Assembly: GCA_002245135.1 (NCBI GenBank)
Contig: NGBS01000913.1
Span: 1 to 63,048, forward strand
DNA: 63,048 nt
DNA from: Proteromonas lacertae
Lineage: Eukaryota; Sar; Bigyra; Opalinata; Proteromonadidae
Direction: 5' to 3'
The notes beneath the pieces are model-generated. The model ran no database searches. It was not told the origin of the DNA and was given only the letters and a program-made list of their open reading frames with translations. The position numbers were made by a program, and so were the translations under genes. Shown here piece by piece: positions 11,181 to 21,502 of this stretch (positions are counted from its first letter, which is position 1; each line of letters starts with the position of its first letter).

Positions 11181-11457
11181 TTGCTTGATGTAACTTGATT
11201 CTCTTTATAATTTTTATTTTTCTCTACATAAATGAAACACTCACTTTGAATGATCTTTTGTCGTGTATATTTGTAAGTAATAATTCAATTACCTATTTGA
11301 ATTAACGTATATGCAATTTTTATTCAGGGATAATTTAGCCTTTATCTTAAATATCAAATTGGAAAGTAATAACATCTTCCGAAGTTTATCTTTCTCTTTG
11401 GCGAAGTAAATTTTGGAAATTTTACATTTCTTTTATACATTAAACATATTTGTTGTA
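11181..11457. other. Short gap between the foldback element and the MULE
   Basis: No gene supported. A short minus-strand frame here (from 11354) is the outward read-through of a small open frame in the MULE's terminal repeat and is not a separate gene. Confidence 0.5.
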
Positions 11458-11467
11458 CTATTATTAG
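11458..11467 (+). repeat. Left MULE target-site duplication
   Basis: CTATTATTAG, repeated in the same orientation at 18274-18283. It fixes the left end of the element at 11468 if the outermost ~11 bp are accepted as a diverged part of the TIR; the clearly matching TIR starts at 11480. Confidence 0.65.
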
Positions 11468-13794
11468 GAAAAGTTCTATTTTGAGCAGCTGCTCAAATTT
11501 TGAACAGGCTGTTTCTAATAGCGCCATGAATCTCATATTGAAATTTGTCTGACTATTATAAATTATTTTAGCTTTTCTGAATTGTGTGTGGTATTTAGAC
11601 ATCATCAATGTTAATCATTAGAATAATTATAAGAATTTTGTATATAAATTTATTGTACATAATAACTGTACATTGGACCTCCAGTTTTTATTCTAATTAT
11701 TTTGTTATTTCAAGAGAAAAATGAAAAAATATAAATTTAGTCAAGCATTTGGCTTGATTTGAATTTGAAATTTATATATTTTGAGCATTTGTTATGTATA
11801 GCAACATATTTTTAATTTTAATTAAATAGATTTCAACTTTATCATAATTTTCAATTATATATATATCAAAAGTCCATATTCTTCGTATAATTATATATAT
11901 TTTTAATTGGTTTAGATTTAAAGAATTATGAAAAGATTATAGATAGAATAGCATACGACTAAATTTATTATGGAATGGATTGATTCAAAAATATGGAAGA
12001 ATGCGTGATAAGCCAGATAGTAAGGAATATAAATCAAAAATGGTTAAGAAAGAGTCTTACTATATCACTTGAAGAAATAAAGAACATAGTTGCATTGAAA
12101 AATGAGAATATAATCTAAATTTAAGTGATATATTTAAATATGAAATGGATTATACTCAAAGATATATTGAATGTAGTAATAATGGAATACAGGATGTGAA
12201 ATGTAATGGTTGTAATAGGATTTATAGGAATATCTTCTTCAGAAATTGATTCTTTTTATTAATTGATAATTTACACAAATATTTAACATTTATACTTTAA
12301 TTTGTGTATTTAATATGTGTATGTTACTTAATATTAAATTGGCCTATATCAATGAATTTTAGGATTAAATATGCCAATTGTTGAACAAGATTCATTTACT
12401 TTCAACATTCAAAGATTGATAAAGATATAGATGACATGGTTAGCTTGTCGAAGAACTTGAATGTATTTAGAACTGAGTTAGGCAAATGACGTCCTTTTCG
12501 ACTTTTGTCCCTTTCACACGCTCAAAATACCCAGTGTTTTCCTGTAGCTGTCCCTTTTGTCCATTTTGCTTTTTTATTATCTTTTTAGTTTTTCTGTAAT
12601 AAATAGTAAAAATAATCAATCACTAAGCAATATATATCAATATAACACATTATACTCCTGCCCTACTGAAAAATTAACAAATAAATATATTATTTGTCAA
12701 TTTAACTATTTTTTTAATATATTGTAGTTGCATTTAATTGTTTTCACTCATTTTTTATCCCATTTTATATGCTATTCCCTAATCTGTTTCTCTGTTTGTT
12801 ATGTATCAATCCCTGTATAGAAAAACTATGTTCTATTAAGCTTCTAGAGTTTGGGATTGTTTGTATTCTATGAAGCTGCTACGTCTTTTATATGACATGA
12901 TAAAATAAAAAAGCTTGAAAAGAAATCAAGCTTGGATTTATTTCAAAGTTTAATATTTCGTGTTATGATTAAGTATTGTTTCTTTTTATGTTCATATGTT
13001 TGTAATGTTGTAAATTCGTATGTATAAATCTAAAAATTAATTACTGTTTCTTTGAAATACTGTGAATTAATGAATATTAAAATTTAGCTAAATTTAATCA
13101 GTTTATTTTACTGTATATATTCAAATTAGTTATAAGTAGTTTATTAATTTACATTATATTCAGATTATGTCAATTTGTTTGATATTTCTATTATGAAGTG
13201 ACGCTATTTATGTAAATGAACAATACATTTATAAGTATGTTATTTAGATAGATTTAATGCATAAAATTTACATAATATTTTGATTAATAGAAATGAACAT
13301 AGGTATATTTGTTCTTAAACAGGTTAATATGTCTTATAAACAATAGGATATATAATATATGTAGTATTTATGATAAACAAATATTGAATAAAGGGACACA
13401 AAAGGAATACTGTCCTTCTTGAAAAAAACATGTTCGATTTCCTTACAGGCTAGACGAGAGAAGAAAGGACAGAAAGGAGGATATGGCTCCAGAAGGATGT
13501 CCTTTCTGCAACTCATATATCACTATATCAACATACATTATATCACATCACTCAATAATATAGAATTAATAATAACAATATAATAGAAATTATTGACAAA
13601 ATTATTGAAAGTGTAATCTAGTATTTCAAGTATGAACTAGTACTTTTTTATGTTTAAAAATATTTAATCGTTTCATATTTTGTGGCATTATAATTTATAA
13701 TCTATTTTCTATATCATACTTGAAAATAAATAATACATGAACATAATAACTATTGATGCCAATGATTTTGTATCAGTTCCTACTAATGATAGTA
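11468..13794 (+). repeat. MULE left terminal inverted repeat
   Basis: About 2.3 kb, inverted copy at 15948-18273. It contains an AAGCTTGAAAAGAAATCAAGCTT hairpin-like motif near 12911, a 60-codon frame at 13334-13516 (mirrored exactly at 16226-16408) and, at its inner end, the transposase upstream region and start codon. No other gene is supported inside it. Confidence 0.85.
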
Positions 13795-15758
13795 GACATA
13801 CAATAGTCGATCGAAGAAAAAAGGAGTTATATAAACAATGTCAAAAATACCCTCCTTTGGATTCTTTTTATAGCATTAATGAATCAATATTTCAGAAGAA
13901 ATTTAAGTCAATTGGTGATTTATACTTTTTAGTCTATGTATATGCTACACAATATGACTTTGAAGTAGTAGTTACTCATGGCAAAAATGTTAGCAAGGAA
14001 AAGACATTAAAATTTACTTGTAGTAAAGGAATGTGTCATTTTTATATCAAAGCAAAATATACTGATTATCAAGTTCATGTCAAATTTAATCCACATTCCC
14101 ATCAGCTGAATATGGTAAGTAAAAAGATAATTAGTGTTATGACGGATGATATTTTGAATGAAGTGCATTGTATGGTTATGCAGACAAGAAACACATCTAA
14201 AGAAATTATTAATGTTATAAAAAATAATTATAATATTTCAACTCGTGTTATAAAACAGATAGATTGTGAAGTAAATAAACTACGTCAAATGTTACGAGAT
14301 GAAAATTCTGGTAGATACAAATTCTATGAAAGTATAAAATCAAAGTATACATATTTCGAAAATTCTCACTGTACTCTTGTCATTTTAGACAAAATAAGGT
14401 TAAGTAAGTATAGTACATTGTGTTGTGATGGTACTTTTTCTATTTTTCTTGGTCATGAACAGCTATATGTTATATACTCTCAAGTCAGTCCTTCTTTATT
14501 AATTATAGTAGCTTTCGCAATTACTCAAAATAAAACCAGTGATACATACAAATTTATATTTAAGAATTTAAATCAATATTACAATATAAAGGCAGTTATT
14601 CACGACAAAGAGATGGCTGTTGTCAAAGCTCTAAAGGAATTAAATATTAAGTTTGTATTCGACACCTTTCATCTTCTTATGTGTGTAAAAGATAAGTTGC
14701 TTAAACATTTATTATATCAATACATTAAAGATCCTAGTTCAATAAATATTAATGACTTAGATGAAAAATACAAAATCTATTTTAATAGGGATGGAATAAC
14801 TAATTTTGGTATTTATGGATGTCATAGTAGTTCAGCAGTTGAATCTTTAAATCACAAAATCAAAAACGATTTGAAATATAGGAAATCACGCTATGATAAT
14901 GTATTGACAGTACTAGAAAAACTTCATCAACAACAATTTGATAAAATACAATCAATTGCTTCTATAGAGAATGATAATAATTTATTATACCAAAATTTAT
15001 TGTGGGAGGAGTGTAGTAGAAATATTTATAGAGAATTTGAGAGAGTGTATGAAGATAACTATTCTAGCACATTTGATGAAGAATCTAATTCATATTATAT
15101 TAACAATGAGTACAAAATTACAATGAATAATACAAATATCCAGTGTAGTTGTTTTTTACATAACTTTAGTGGAGTACCATGTTCTCACATACTCTATATA
15201 ATAATAAGATATGGATTAAACTTTGAAATTATTCATTTAATATCAAATGAATGTTTCAAAAGATATTTTCAATCAACCATTCCTATAACAGATTACTATT
15301 TAGATTATGTTTATCCTGTTGATATAGAGATTATAAATAATACTATTCCTAGTGATGATGTAGATACTGATAATATTAATATTCCTATTAATGATAATGA
15401 GTTGGATAAAACAGATATTGAAATATTACAGAAAATAATTAGTAATATATACAAAGCTGGCATGTTAAATGATATAGATGACACTGTTGAAGAAATATAT
15501 CAACAAATTAAAAAACCACTTACCCAAAATCTTTATCACACTATATCTGAAAATGACTTTAACAGTTTCATTAATAAGGATTATACGAATATAAAACAAG
15601 AATCAGCAGTAACAATATTATCAATTATCTATTTATTAATAAGTAAAATCAAAAAAGGATACATAATAATTGATAAGGATGCTGTACTAAACTACATTAA
15701 TAATGAAGTGAAGAAGAGAAAAATAGTAATGGAAAAAAGACACAAAACATCATACTAA
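13737..15758 (+). CDS. MULE transposase with SWIM zinc finger
   Basis: A 673-residue, intronless frame starting at ATG 13737. The catalytic DDE core is visible: first Asp in CCDGTF (about residue 231), second Asp in VIHDKE (about 287), and the Glu in the MULE-typical SSSAVESLNHK (about 368). A SWIM zinc finger (CSC...GVPCSH, about residues 469-485) follows, as in MULE/FAR1-type transposases. The N-terminal part likely binds the TIRs. The first ~19 codons lie inside the left TIR. The gene has no introns while host neighbours have many, in keeping with a mobile origin. The frame looks intact. Confidence 0.9.
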   Translation: MNIITIDANDFVSVPTNDSRHTIVDRRKKELYKQCQKYPPLDSFYSINESIFQKKFKSIGDLYFLVYVYATQYDFEVVVTHGKNVSKEKTLKFTCSKGMCHFYIKAKYTDYQVHVKFNPHSHQLNMVSKKIISVMTDDILNEVHCMVMQTRNTSKEIINVIKNNYNISTRVIKQIDCEVNKLRQMLRDENSGRYKFYESIKSKYTYFENSHCTLVILDKIRLSKYSTLCCDGTFSIFLGHEQLYVIYSQVSPSLLIIVAFAITQNKTSDTYKFIFKNLNQYYNIKAVIHDKEMAVVKALKELNIKFVFDTFHLLMCVKDKLLKHLLYQYIKDPSSININDLDEKYKIYFNRDGITNFGIYGCHSSSAVESLNHKIKNDLKYRKSRYDNVLTVLEKLHQQQFDKIQSIASIENDNNLLYQNLLWEECSRNIYREFERVYEDNYSSTFDEESNSYYINNEYKITMNNTNIQCSCFLHNFSGVPCSHILYIIIRYGLNFEIIHLISNECFKRYFQSTIPITDYYLDYVYPVDIEIINNTIPSDDVDTDNINIPINDNELDKTDIEILQKIISNIYKAGMLNDIDDTVEEIYQQIKKPLTQNLYHTISENDFNSFINKDYTNIKQESAVTILSIIYLLISKIKKGYIIIDKDAVLNYINNEVKKRKIVMEKRHKTSY

Positions 15759-15877
15759 TGATAATATTATAACTTTTTTGAATTAAGATATTCTTATTGG
15801 AATTTATATTCTTTGTGATAGTTGGATAAACAACTACAGCAATTGTTAAATGTTATTTACGATGATCATCAGAAAAA

Positions 15878-15893
15878 CCCTAACCCTAACCCT
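15878..15893 (+). repeat. Interstitial telomere-like repeat
   Basis: CCCTAACCCTAACCC, about 2.7 units of the TTAGGG-type telomere repeat in complement orientation, just inside the MULE's right TIR and followed by a pyrimidine-rich TTCTATTA-type tract. It is internal to the element and absent at the mirrored position, so it is not a chromosome end. Confidence 0.7.
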
Positions 15894-15947
15894 TTCTCCT
15901 TCTATTACTTCATCATTTATTCCATCTTCTATTATTTCATCTTCTAT

Positions 15948-18273
15948 TACTATCATTAGTAGGAACTGATACAAAATCATTGGCATCAATAGTTATTATG
16001 TTCATGTATTATTTATTTTCAAGTATGATATAGAAAATAGATTATAAATTATAATGCCACAAAATATGAAACGATTAAATATTTTTAAACATAAAAAAGT
16101 ACTAGTTCATACTTGAAATACTAGATTACACTTTCAATAATTTTGTCAATAATTTCTATTATATTGTTATTATTAATTCTATATTATTGAGTGATGTGAT
16201 ATAATGTATGTTGATATAGTGATATATGAGTTGCAGAAAGGACATCCTTCTGGAGCCATATCCTCCTTTCTGTCCTTTCTTCTCTCGTCTAGCCTGTAAG
16301 GAAATCGAACATGTTTTTTTCAAGAAGGACAGTATTCCTTTTGTGTCCCTTTATTCAATATTTGTTTATCATAAATACTACATATATTATATATCCTATT
16401 GTTTATAAGACATATTAACCTGTTTAAGAACAAATATACCTATGTTCATTTCTATTAATCAAAATATTATGTAAATTTTATGCATTAAATCTATCTAAAT
16501 AACATACTTATAAATGTATTGTTCATTTACATAAATAGCGTCACTTCATAATAGAAATATCAAACAAATTGACATAATCTGAATATAATGTAAATTAATA
16601 AACTACTTATAACTAATTTGAATATATACAGTAAAATAAACTGATTAAATTTAGCTAAATTTTAATATTCATTAATTCACAGTATTTCAAAGAAACAGTA
16701 ATTAATTTTTAGATTTATACATACGAATTTACAACATTACAAACATATGAACATAAAAAGAAACAATACTTAATCATAACACGAAATATTAAACTTTGAA
16801 ATAAATCCAAGCTTGATTTCTTTTCAAGCTTTTTTATTTTATCATGTCATATAAAAGACGTAGCAGCTTCATAGAATACAAACAATCCCAAACTCTAGAA
16901 GCTTAATAGAACATAGTTTTTCTATACAGGGATTGATACATAACAAACAGAGAAACAGATTAGGGAATAGCATATAAAATGGGATAAAAAATGAGTGAAA
17001 ACAATTAAATGCAACTACAATATATTAAAAAAATAGTTAAATTGACAAATAATATATTTATTTGTTAATTTTTCAGTAGGGCAGGAGTATAATGTGTTAT
17101 ATTGATATATATTGCTTAGTGATTGATTATTTTTACTATTTATTACAGAAAAACTAAAAAGATAATAAAAAAGCAAAATGGACAAAAGGGACAGCTACAG
17201 GAAAACACTGGGTATTTTGAGCGTGTGAAAGGGACAAAAGTCGAAAAGGACGTCATTTGCCTAACTCAGTTCTAAATACATTCAAGTTCTTCGACAAGCT
17301 AACCATGTCATCTATATCTTTATCAATCTTTGAATGTTGAAAGTAAATGAATCTTGTTCAACAATTGGCATATTTAATCCTAAAATTCATTGATATAGGC
17401 CAATTTAATATTAAGTAACATACACATATTAAATACACAAATTAAAGTATAAATGTTAAATATTTGTGTAAATTATCAATTAATAAAAAGAATCAATTTC
17501 TGAAGAAGATATTCCTATAAATCCTATTACAACCATTACATTTCACATCCTGTATTCCATTATTACTACATTCAATATATCTTTGAGTATAATCCATTTC
17601 ATATTTAAATATATCACTTAAATTTAGATTATATTCTCATTTTTCAATGCAACTATGTTCTTTATTTCTTCAAGTGATATAGTAAGACTCTTTCTTAACC
17701 ATTTTTGATTTATATTCCTTACTATCTGGCTTATCACGCATTCTTCCATATTTTTGAATCAATCCATTCCATAATAAATTTAGTCGTATGCTATTCTATC
17801 TATAATCTTTTCATAATTCTTTAAATCTAAACCAATTAAAAATATATATAATTATACGAAGAATATGGACTTTTGATATATATATAATTGAAAATTATGA
17901 TAAAGTTGAAATCTATTTAATTAAAATTAAAAATATGTTGCTATACATAACAAATGCTCAAAATATATAAATTTCAAATTCAAATCAAGCCAAATGCTTG
18001 ACTAAATTTATATTTTTTCATTTTTCTCTTGAAATAACAAAATAATTAGAATAAAAACTGGAGGTCCAATGTACAGTTATTATGTACAATAAATTTATAT
18101 ACAAAATTCTTATAATTATTCTAATGATTAACATTGATGATGTCTAAATACCACACACAATTCAGAAAAGCTAAAATAATTTATAATAGTCAGACAAATT
18201 TCAATATGAGATTCATGGCGCTATTAGAAACAGCCTGTTCAAAATTTGAGCAGCTGCTCAAATAAAAATACCC
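15948..18273 (-). repeat. MULE right terminal inverted repeat
   Basis: Inverted copy of 11468-13794. Its inner end carries a copy of the transposase start region in inverse orientation, not followed by the rest of the gene. Near its outer end (from 18139, plus strand) it has a 42-codon frame beginning MSKYHTQFRKAK, also present in the left arm. This could be a small element-encoded peptide or chance. Confidence 0.85.
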
Positions 18274-18283
18274 CTATTATTAG
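18274..18283 (+). repeat. Right MULE target-site duplication
   Basis: CTATTATTAG, partner of 11458-11467. It lies 11 bp outside the well-matched end of the right terminal inverted repeat (18262). Confidence 0.65.
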
Positions 18284-18391
18284 TATACGATTTAGAAAAG
18301 ATTAATGGAAAAAAGATAATTCTTATTAGAGTATCTTCCAATCAACTCCTAAATTTTTACCACAGTATACTGTTTTAAAATCCATATAATT

Positions 18392-18636
18392 ATGGATATT
18401 GTAAATCAAGGCGAACTTATCATTTCACATTTTTATAGGTATATTATTTATAATTGACATTAAATAGAGGTGATTTTACAAGAGCATTAGCAACAGCTTT
18501 CCGAACAACAGTCATTGCTTCAAAAGATACTGGCACGAAGCCTCCAATCACAACAATCAACAATACGACATTTATGTACATTCGTTTAGGTTCTTTGTTC
18601 TTTGTTGCTATCACACGTAACAATGTATTTTCTTGA
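18392..18636 (+). pseudogene. Truncated copy of the AP-2 mu 5' end
   Basis: Duplicate of the first two exons of the downstream AP-2 mu gene. It reads MDIVNQGELIISHFYR, a 29-nt intron (GTAT...TAG), then GDFTRALATAFRTT and on to about residue 75, where the frame ends in VFS and the match stops. It lacks most of the longin-like domain and the whole mu-homology domain, so it cannot make a working adaptor subunit. Exon 1 differs clearly from the intact gene, yet about 120 nt of exon 2 (18510-18625) are identical to 18872-18985, which points to gene conversion. It starts 110 bp outside the MULE's right end. Confidence 0.8.
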
Positions 18637-18729
18637 TTATATTTTTCTTAATAAGAGAAGTTCAAAAAAATCTCTACATACTCAAATATACTAGATTCTG
18701 TAGTGAAATTAGATTTTTTTCTATATATA

Positions 18730-20101
18730 ATGATAAGTGCTATATTAATTGTCAATCAAAAAGGTGAATTGGTTATTTCACGTTTCTATAGGTATGATAG
18801 AATAGTTTTTGATCTTCTTTACTCATATTTTATAGAGGTGATGTAACTAGAGCTGCTGCCACAGCATTCAGAACAACAGTCATTGCTTCAAAAGATACTG
18901 GCACGAAGCCTCCAATCACAACAATCAACAATACGACATTTATGTACATTCGTTTAGGTTCTTTGTTCTTTGTTGCTATCACACGTAAGAATGTAAATGC
19001 AAGTATGGTATTCCACTTTTTATTTCATTTGGTTGATATTTTATCTGCTTATTTTGGTAAAAACTTCACAGAAGATGATATTCGTTCACAGTTCACATTA
19101 GTTTACGAAATTTTTGATGAAATATTAGATTATGGCTATCCACAAGCTAGTGGTATTGATATGTTGAAGATGCTGATAAATCTTGGTAATGTGCAAAGTA
19201 CAGAAGCACAACCAGAAGCATCATTAACTGAACAAATTACTGGTTCTATTGATTGGAGAAAAGAAGGTATTTACCATCGTAAGAATGAAGTGTTCATTGA
19301 TGTATTGGAATCAGTTGATTTGCTTATTGTATTAAATTATTTATATATTTGAATTAATAGAGTGCACAAGGAAATATATTACGTCAAGAGGTGAATGGTA
19401 AAGTGATGATGAAATCATTCTTATCAGGTATGCCTGAATGTAAATTTGGATTAAACGATAAACTTCTAATGGAAGGTGATGGTAAGAAATCAAAAGGAAA
19501 GAAGAAAGTTAAAGGTGTAGAAATTGATGATTGTACTTTCCATAAGTGTGTTAAATTATCAACGTTTGATACTGATAGAACAATTACATTTATTCCACCT
19601 GATGGTGAATTTGAACTTATGAAATATCGTGTAACAGAGAATGTAAATGTTCCAATAAAAATACAACCAGTTTATGATGAATCAAGTAAGAGATCAATGA
19701 TTATTAATATTAAAGCAACAGCTGATTTTGATCCAAAATTATTTGCTCAAAATGTCGCAATTCATATTCCTGTTCCTCCAACTACAGCTGTTTGTACTCC
19801 AAAGACAATAGGTGGTCAAGCCAAATACGAACCAGCTGAAAAGGCATGTGTATGGAGATTACGTAAATTCCCAGGTGGTACTGAATATACACTAACAATT
19901 GAAGTTCAATTAGTTGGATCTGCTGTAGATAGACCTTGGACATCAAGAGCTCCAATTAGTTTAGAATTCCAAGCACCTATGTTCACTTCATCTGGTTTAT
20001 ATGTCAGATTCTTGAAAGTATATGAGAAATCATCTTATCAAACTACTAAATGGGTTCGATATTTAACAAGAGCTGGTGAATATCAAATGCGTATTGTATA
20101 A
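18730..20101 (+). CDS. AP2M1: AP-2 clathrin adaptor complex, mu subunit
   Basis: Medium subunit of the plasma-membrane clathrin adaptor AP-2, which selects cargo with tyrosine motifs in endocytosis. Three exons: start ATG 18730 (MISAILIVNQKGELVISRFYR), a 44-nt intron, a longin-like domain with FMYIRLGSLFFVAITRKN, then a 32-nt intron at 19340-19371 inside a conserved ESVDLLI/SAQGN junction. The mu-homology domain follows with CKFGLNDKL, FIPPDGEFELMKYR and the C-terminal ending TRAGEYQMRIV. FIPPDGEFELMKYR and the last segment are diagnostic for AP-2/AP-1 mu; the overall character fits AP-2 best. Length and domains are complete. A broken copy of its 5' part lies directly upstream. Confidence 0.93.
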
Positions 20102-20226
20102 AAAATTGAATTACTTTTTATCTAAAAAGAAATGTATAATTAGTTTTACCATTTTATGAATTATTTTACTTATTTCTGTTATTTTTATGTTTTTATTTTA
20201 ACTGTTTGACAGTAAAAAATATTGTT

Positions 20227-20326
20227 AAAATGAAAAAAGAAATTTGGCTATTATTTCTTTGTTAATGCAACAAGAAAATACAAACATTCTGGAGATTATT
20301 TTGACTGTCTCTTTTGAAAAGAAAGA
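20227..20326 (+). repeat. 100-bp dispersed repeat, copy 2
   Basis: Direct repeat of 9710-9810, lying in the gap between AP-2 mu and the otubain gene. Together the two copies bracket the foldback element, the MULE and AP-2 mu. No gene uses this stretch. Source not recognised. Confidence 0.6.
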
Positions 20327-20409
20327 TGAACAATTAATATACAAATATATATTATATAAATTTATAATCTAATGTAAAATAATATGAAAAACAACAAATT
20401 AATGAAATC

Positions 20410-21377
20410 TCATTTGTATAAAGGATCATAGTGAGAAGGTCTATACAAAAGTGAAAATATTTGTTCTTTTCCATCTTCACTATCGGGAAAATCGTAATGA
20501 TGTAAAGTTTTATCTTTTGACTGGTCTAAATACTCTATTCTAATTTTTACATTGAATATAATAGGTAATAATAATATAGACATTTCATCACTCTCCTATT
20601 GTAATTATATAGAAAAATTTGTTTAAAATACTGTGTTCATTACTTCAATTACTTTCTTTCTATAATCTTCCACAGTCACTATATTAACAATAATATAAAC
20701 AATATATACTATTAGCAGTAATTGCTATTCTTTCTTCATATTCTTTTGAATTTTCATTTAAATATGCTGAAATTATTAACCTCATAAAATAAACTATTGA
20801 AGTGTCATATTCTTCATATTTCATTGTAATAATATCAAAACTGTTTTCTGATCTTAATCTACTAATAATGTCTTCAAAATCTGATAAAAAATCTGCAAAT
20901 ATAAAACTAGAAAAAACATAAAAATATAATTGAATTAATATACTCTTTTAATCCCATTTCTATTAGTTGTTCTTGTGTATGAGATATTAATTTTTTAAGA
21001 TTCTCTATTAATGAATCATCTTTTTTCTCATGGTATTTATTAAATGCACATTCAAGATAAGAATAAATAAATGATCTTATATAACAATTACCATCAGGTT
21101 TACTTTTTCGATATGAAGAGTATATTTCAACTAATTTCTAAATATCATATTCATAACATTCCAATACATCAATTAGAGGAATAAATCCGGAATCAGATGC
21201 AAATTCAGAATATAAATGTTCTAACTCATTTTATATATGTTTTTTATACTGATAGGAAGTTTTTCTGTAAATACTTCTGAATCTGAGTTTATGGAATCTA
21301 CGACACCATCCATTTGCTTAACTATTTCTTCATCCGTAGGATCTAGTCACATCATTAATATATTTTATACACTCCAT
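20410..21377 (-). CDS. OTUB: Otubain-type deubiquitinase (peptidase C65)
   Basis: Cysteine deubiquitinase of the otubain family, removing ubiquitin chains. It has at least six short exons. Start ATG 21377 (MEYPTDEEIVKQMDG after a 28-nt intron) matches the otubain N-terminal DEEI region. A 30-nt intron precedes KLVEIYSSYRKSKPDGNCYIRS, with the catalytic Asp and Cys of the PDGNC motif. Near the C-terminus are NTESDEMSILLLP (split by an intron) and LLYRPSHYDPLYK with the catalytic His, ending in TGA at 20410. All three catalytic residues are present. It is divergent from AP-2 mu only by strand: the two genes converge with about 300 bp between. Confidence 0.88.
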
Positions 21378-21502
21378 ATTTTAGCAGAAAAGAATTTTAA
21401 AAATGATGAATCTTCAAGATTCCAAACTTTTCGCAACCCCGATTTCAAAAAAATAAAAATAATTAATTAATGATATGTCTATATGAATATTTATAGTTAC
21501 AT

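Larger units (their letters stand above)
11468..18273. mobile_element. Mutator-like (MULE) DNA transposon with long TIRs
   Basis: A 6.8-kb element with terminal inverted repeats of about 2.3 kb (11468-13794 and 15948-18273) around a single transposase gene. The arms are symmetrical about position 14871 and look almost identical over their length, apart from the outermost ~11 bp. Just inside the ends both arms carry the palindrome TTTGAGCAGCTGCTCAAA. CTATTATTAG occurs directly outside each end (11458-11467 and 18274-18283), a 10-bp duplication in the 8-11 bp range usual for MULEs. The arms extend into the first ~19 codons of the transposase, so both ends carry its promoter and start. Near identity of the arms and an intact transposase suggest a young, possibly active copy. 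Confidence 0.88.

Noticed and set aside
15878-15893. A true chromosome end
   Set aside because: Fewer than three telomere units, and unique DNA continues on both sides inside the transposon.
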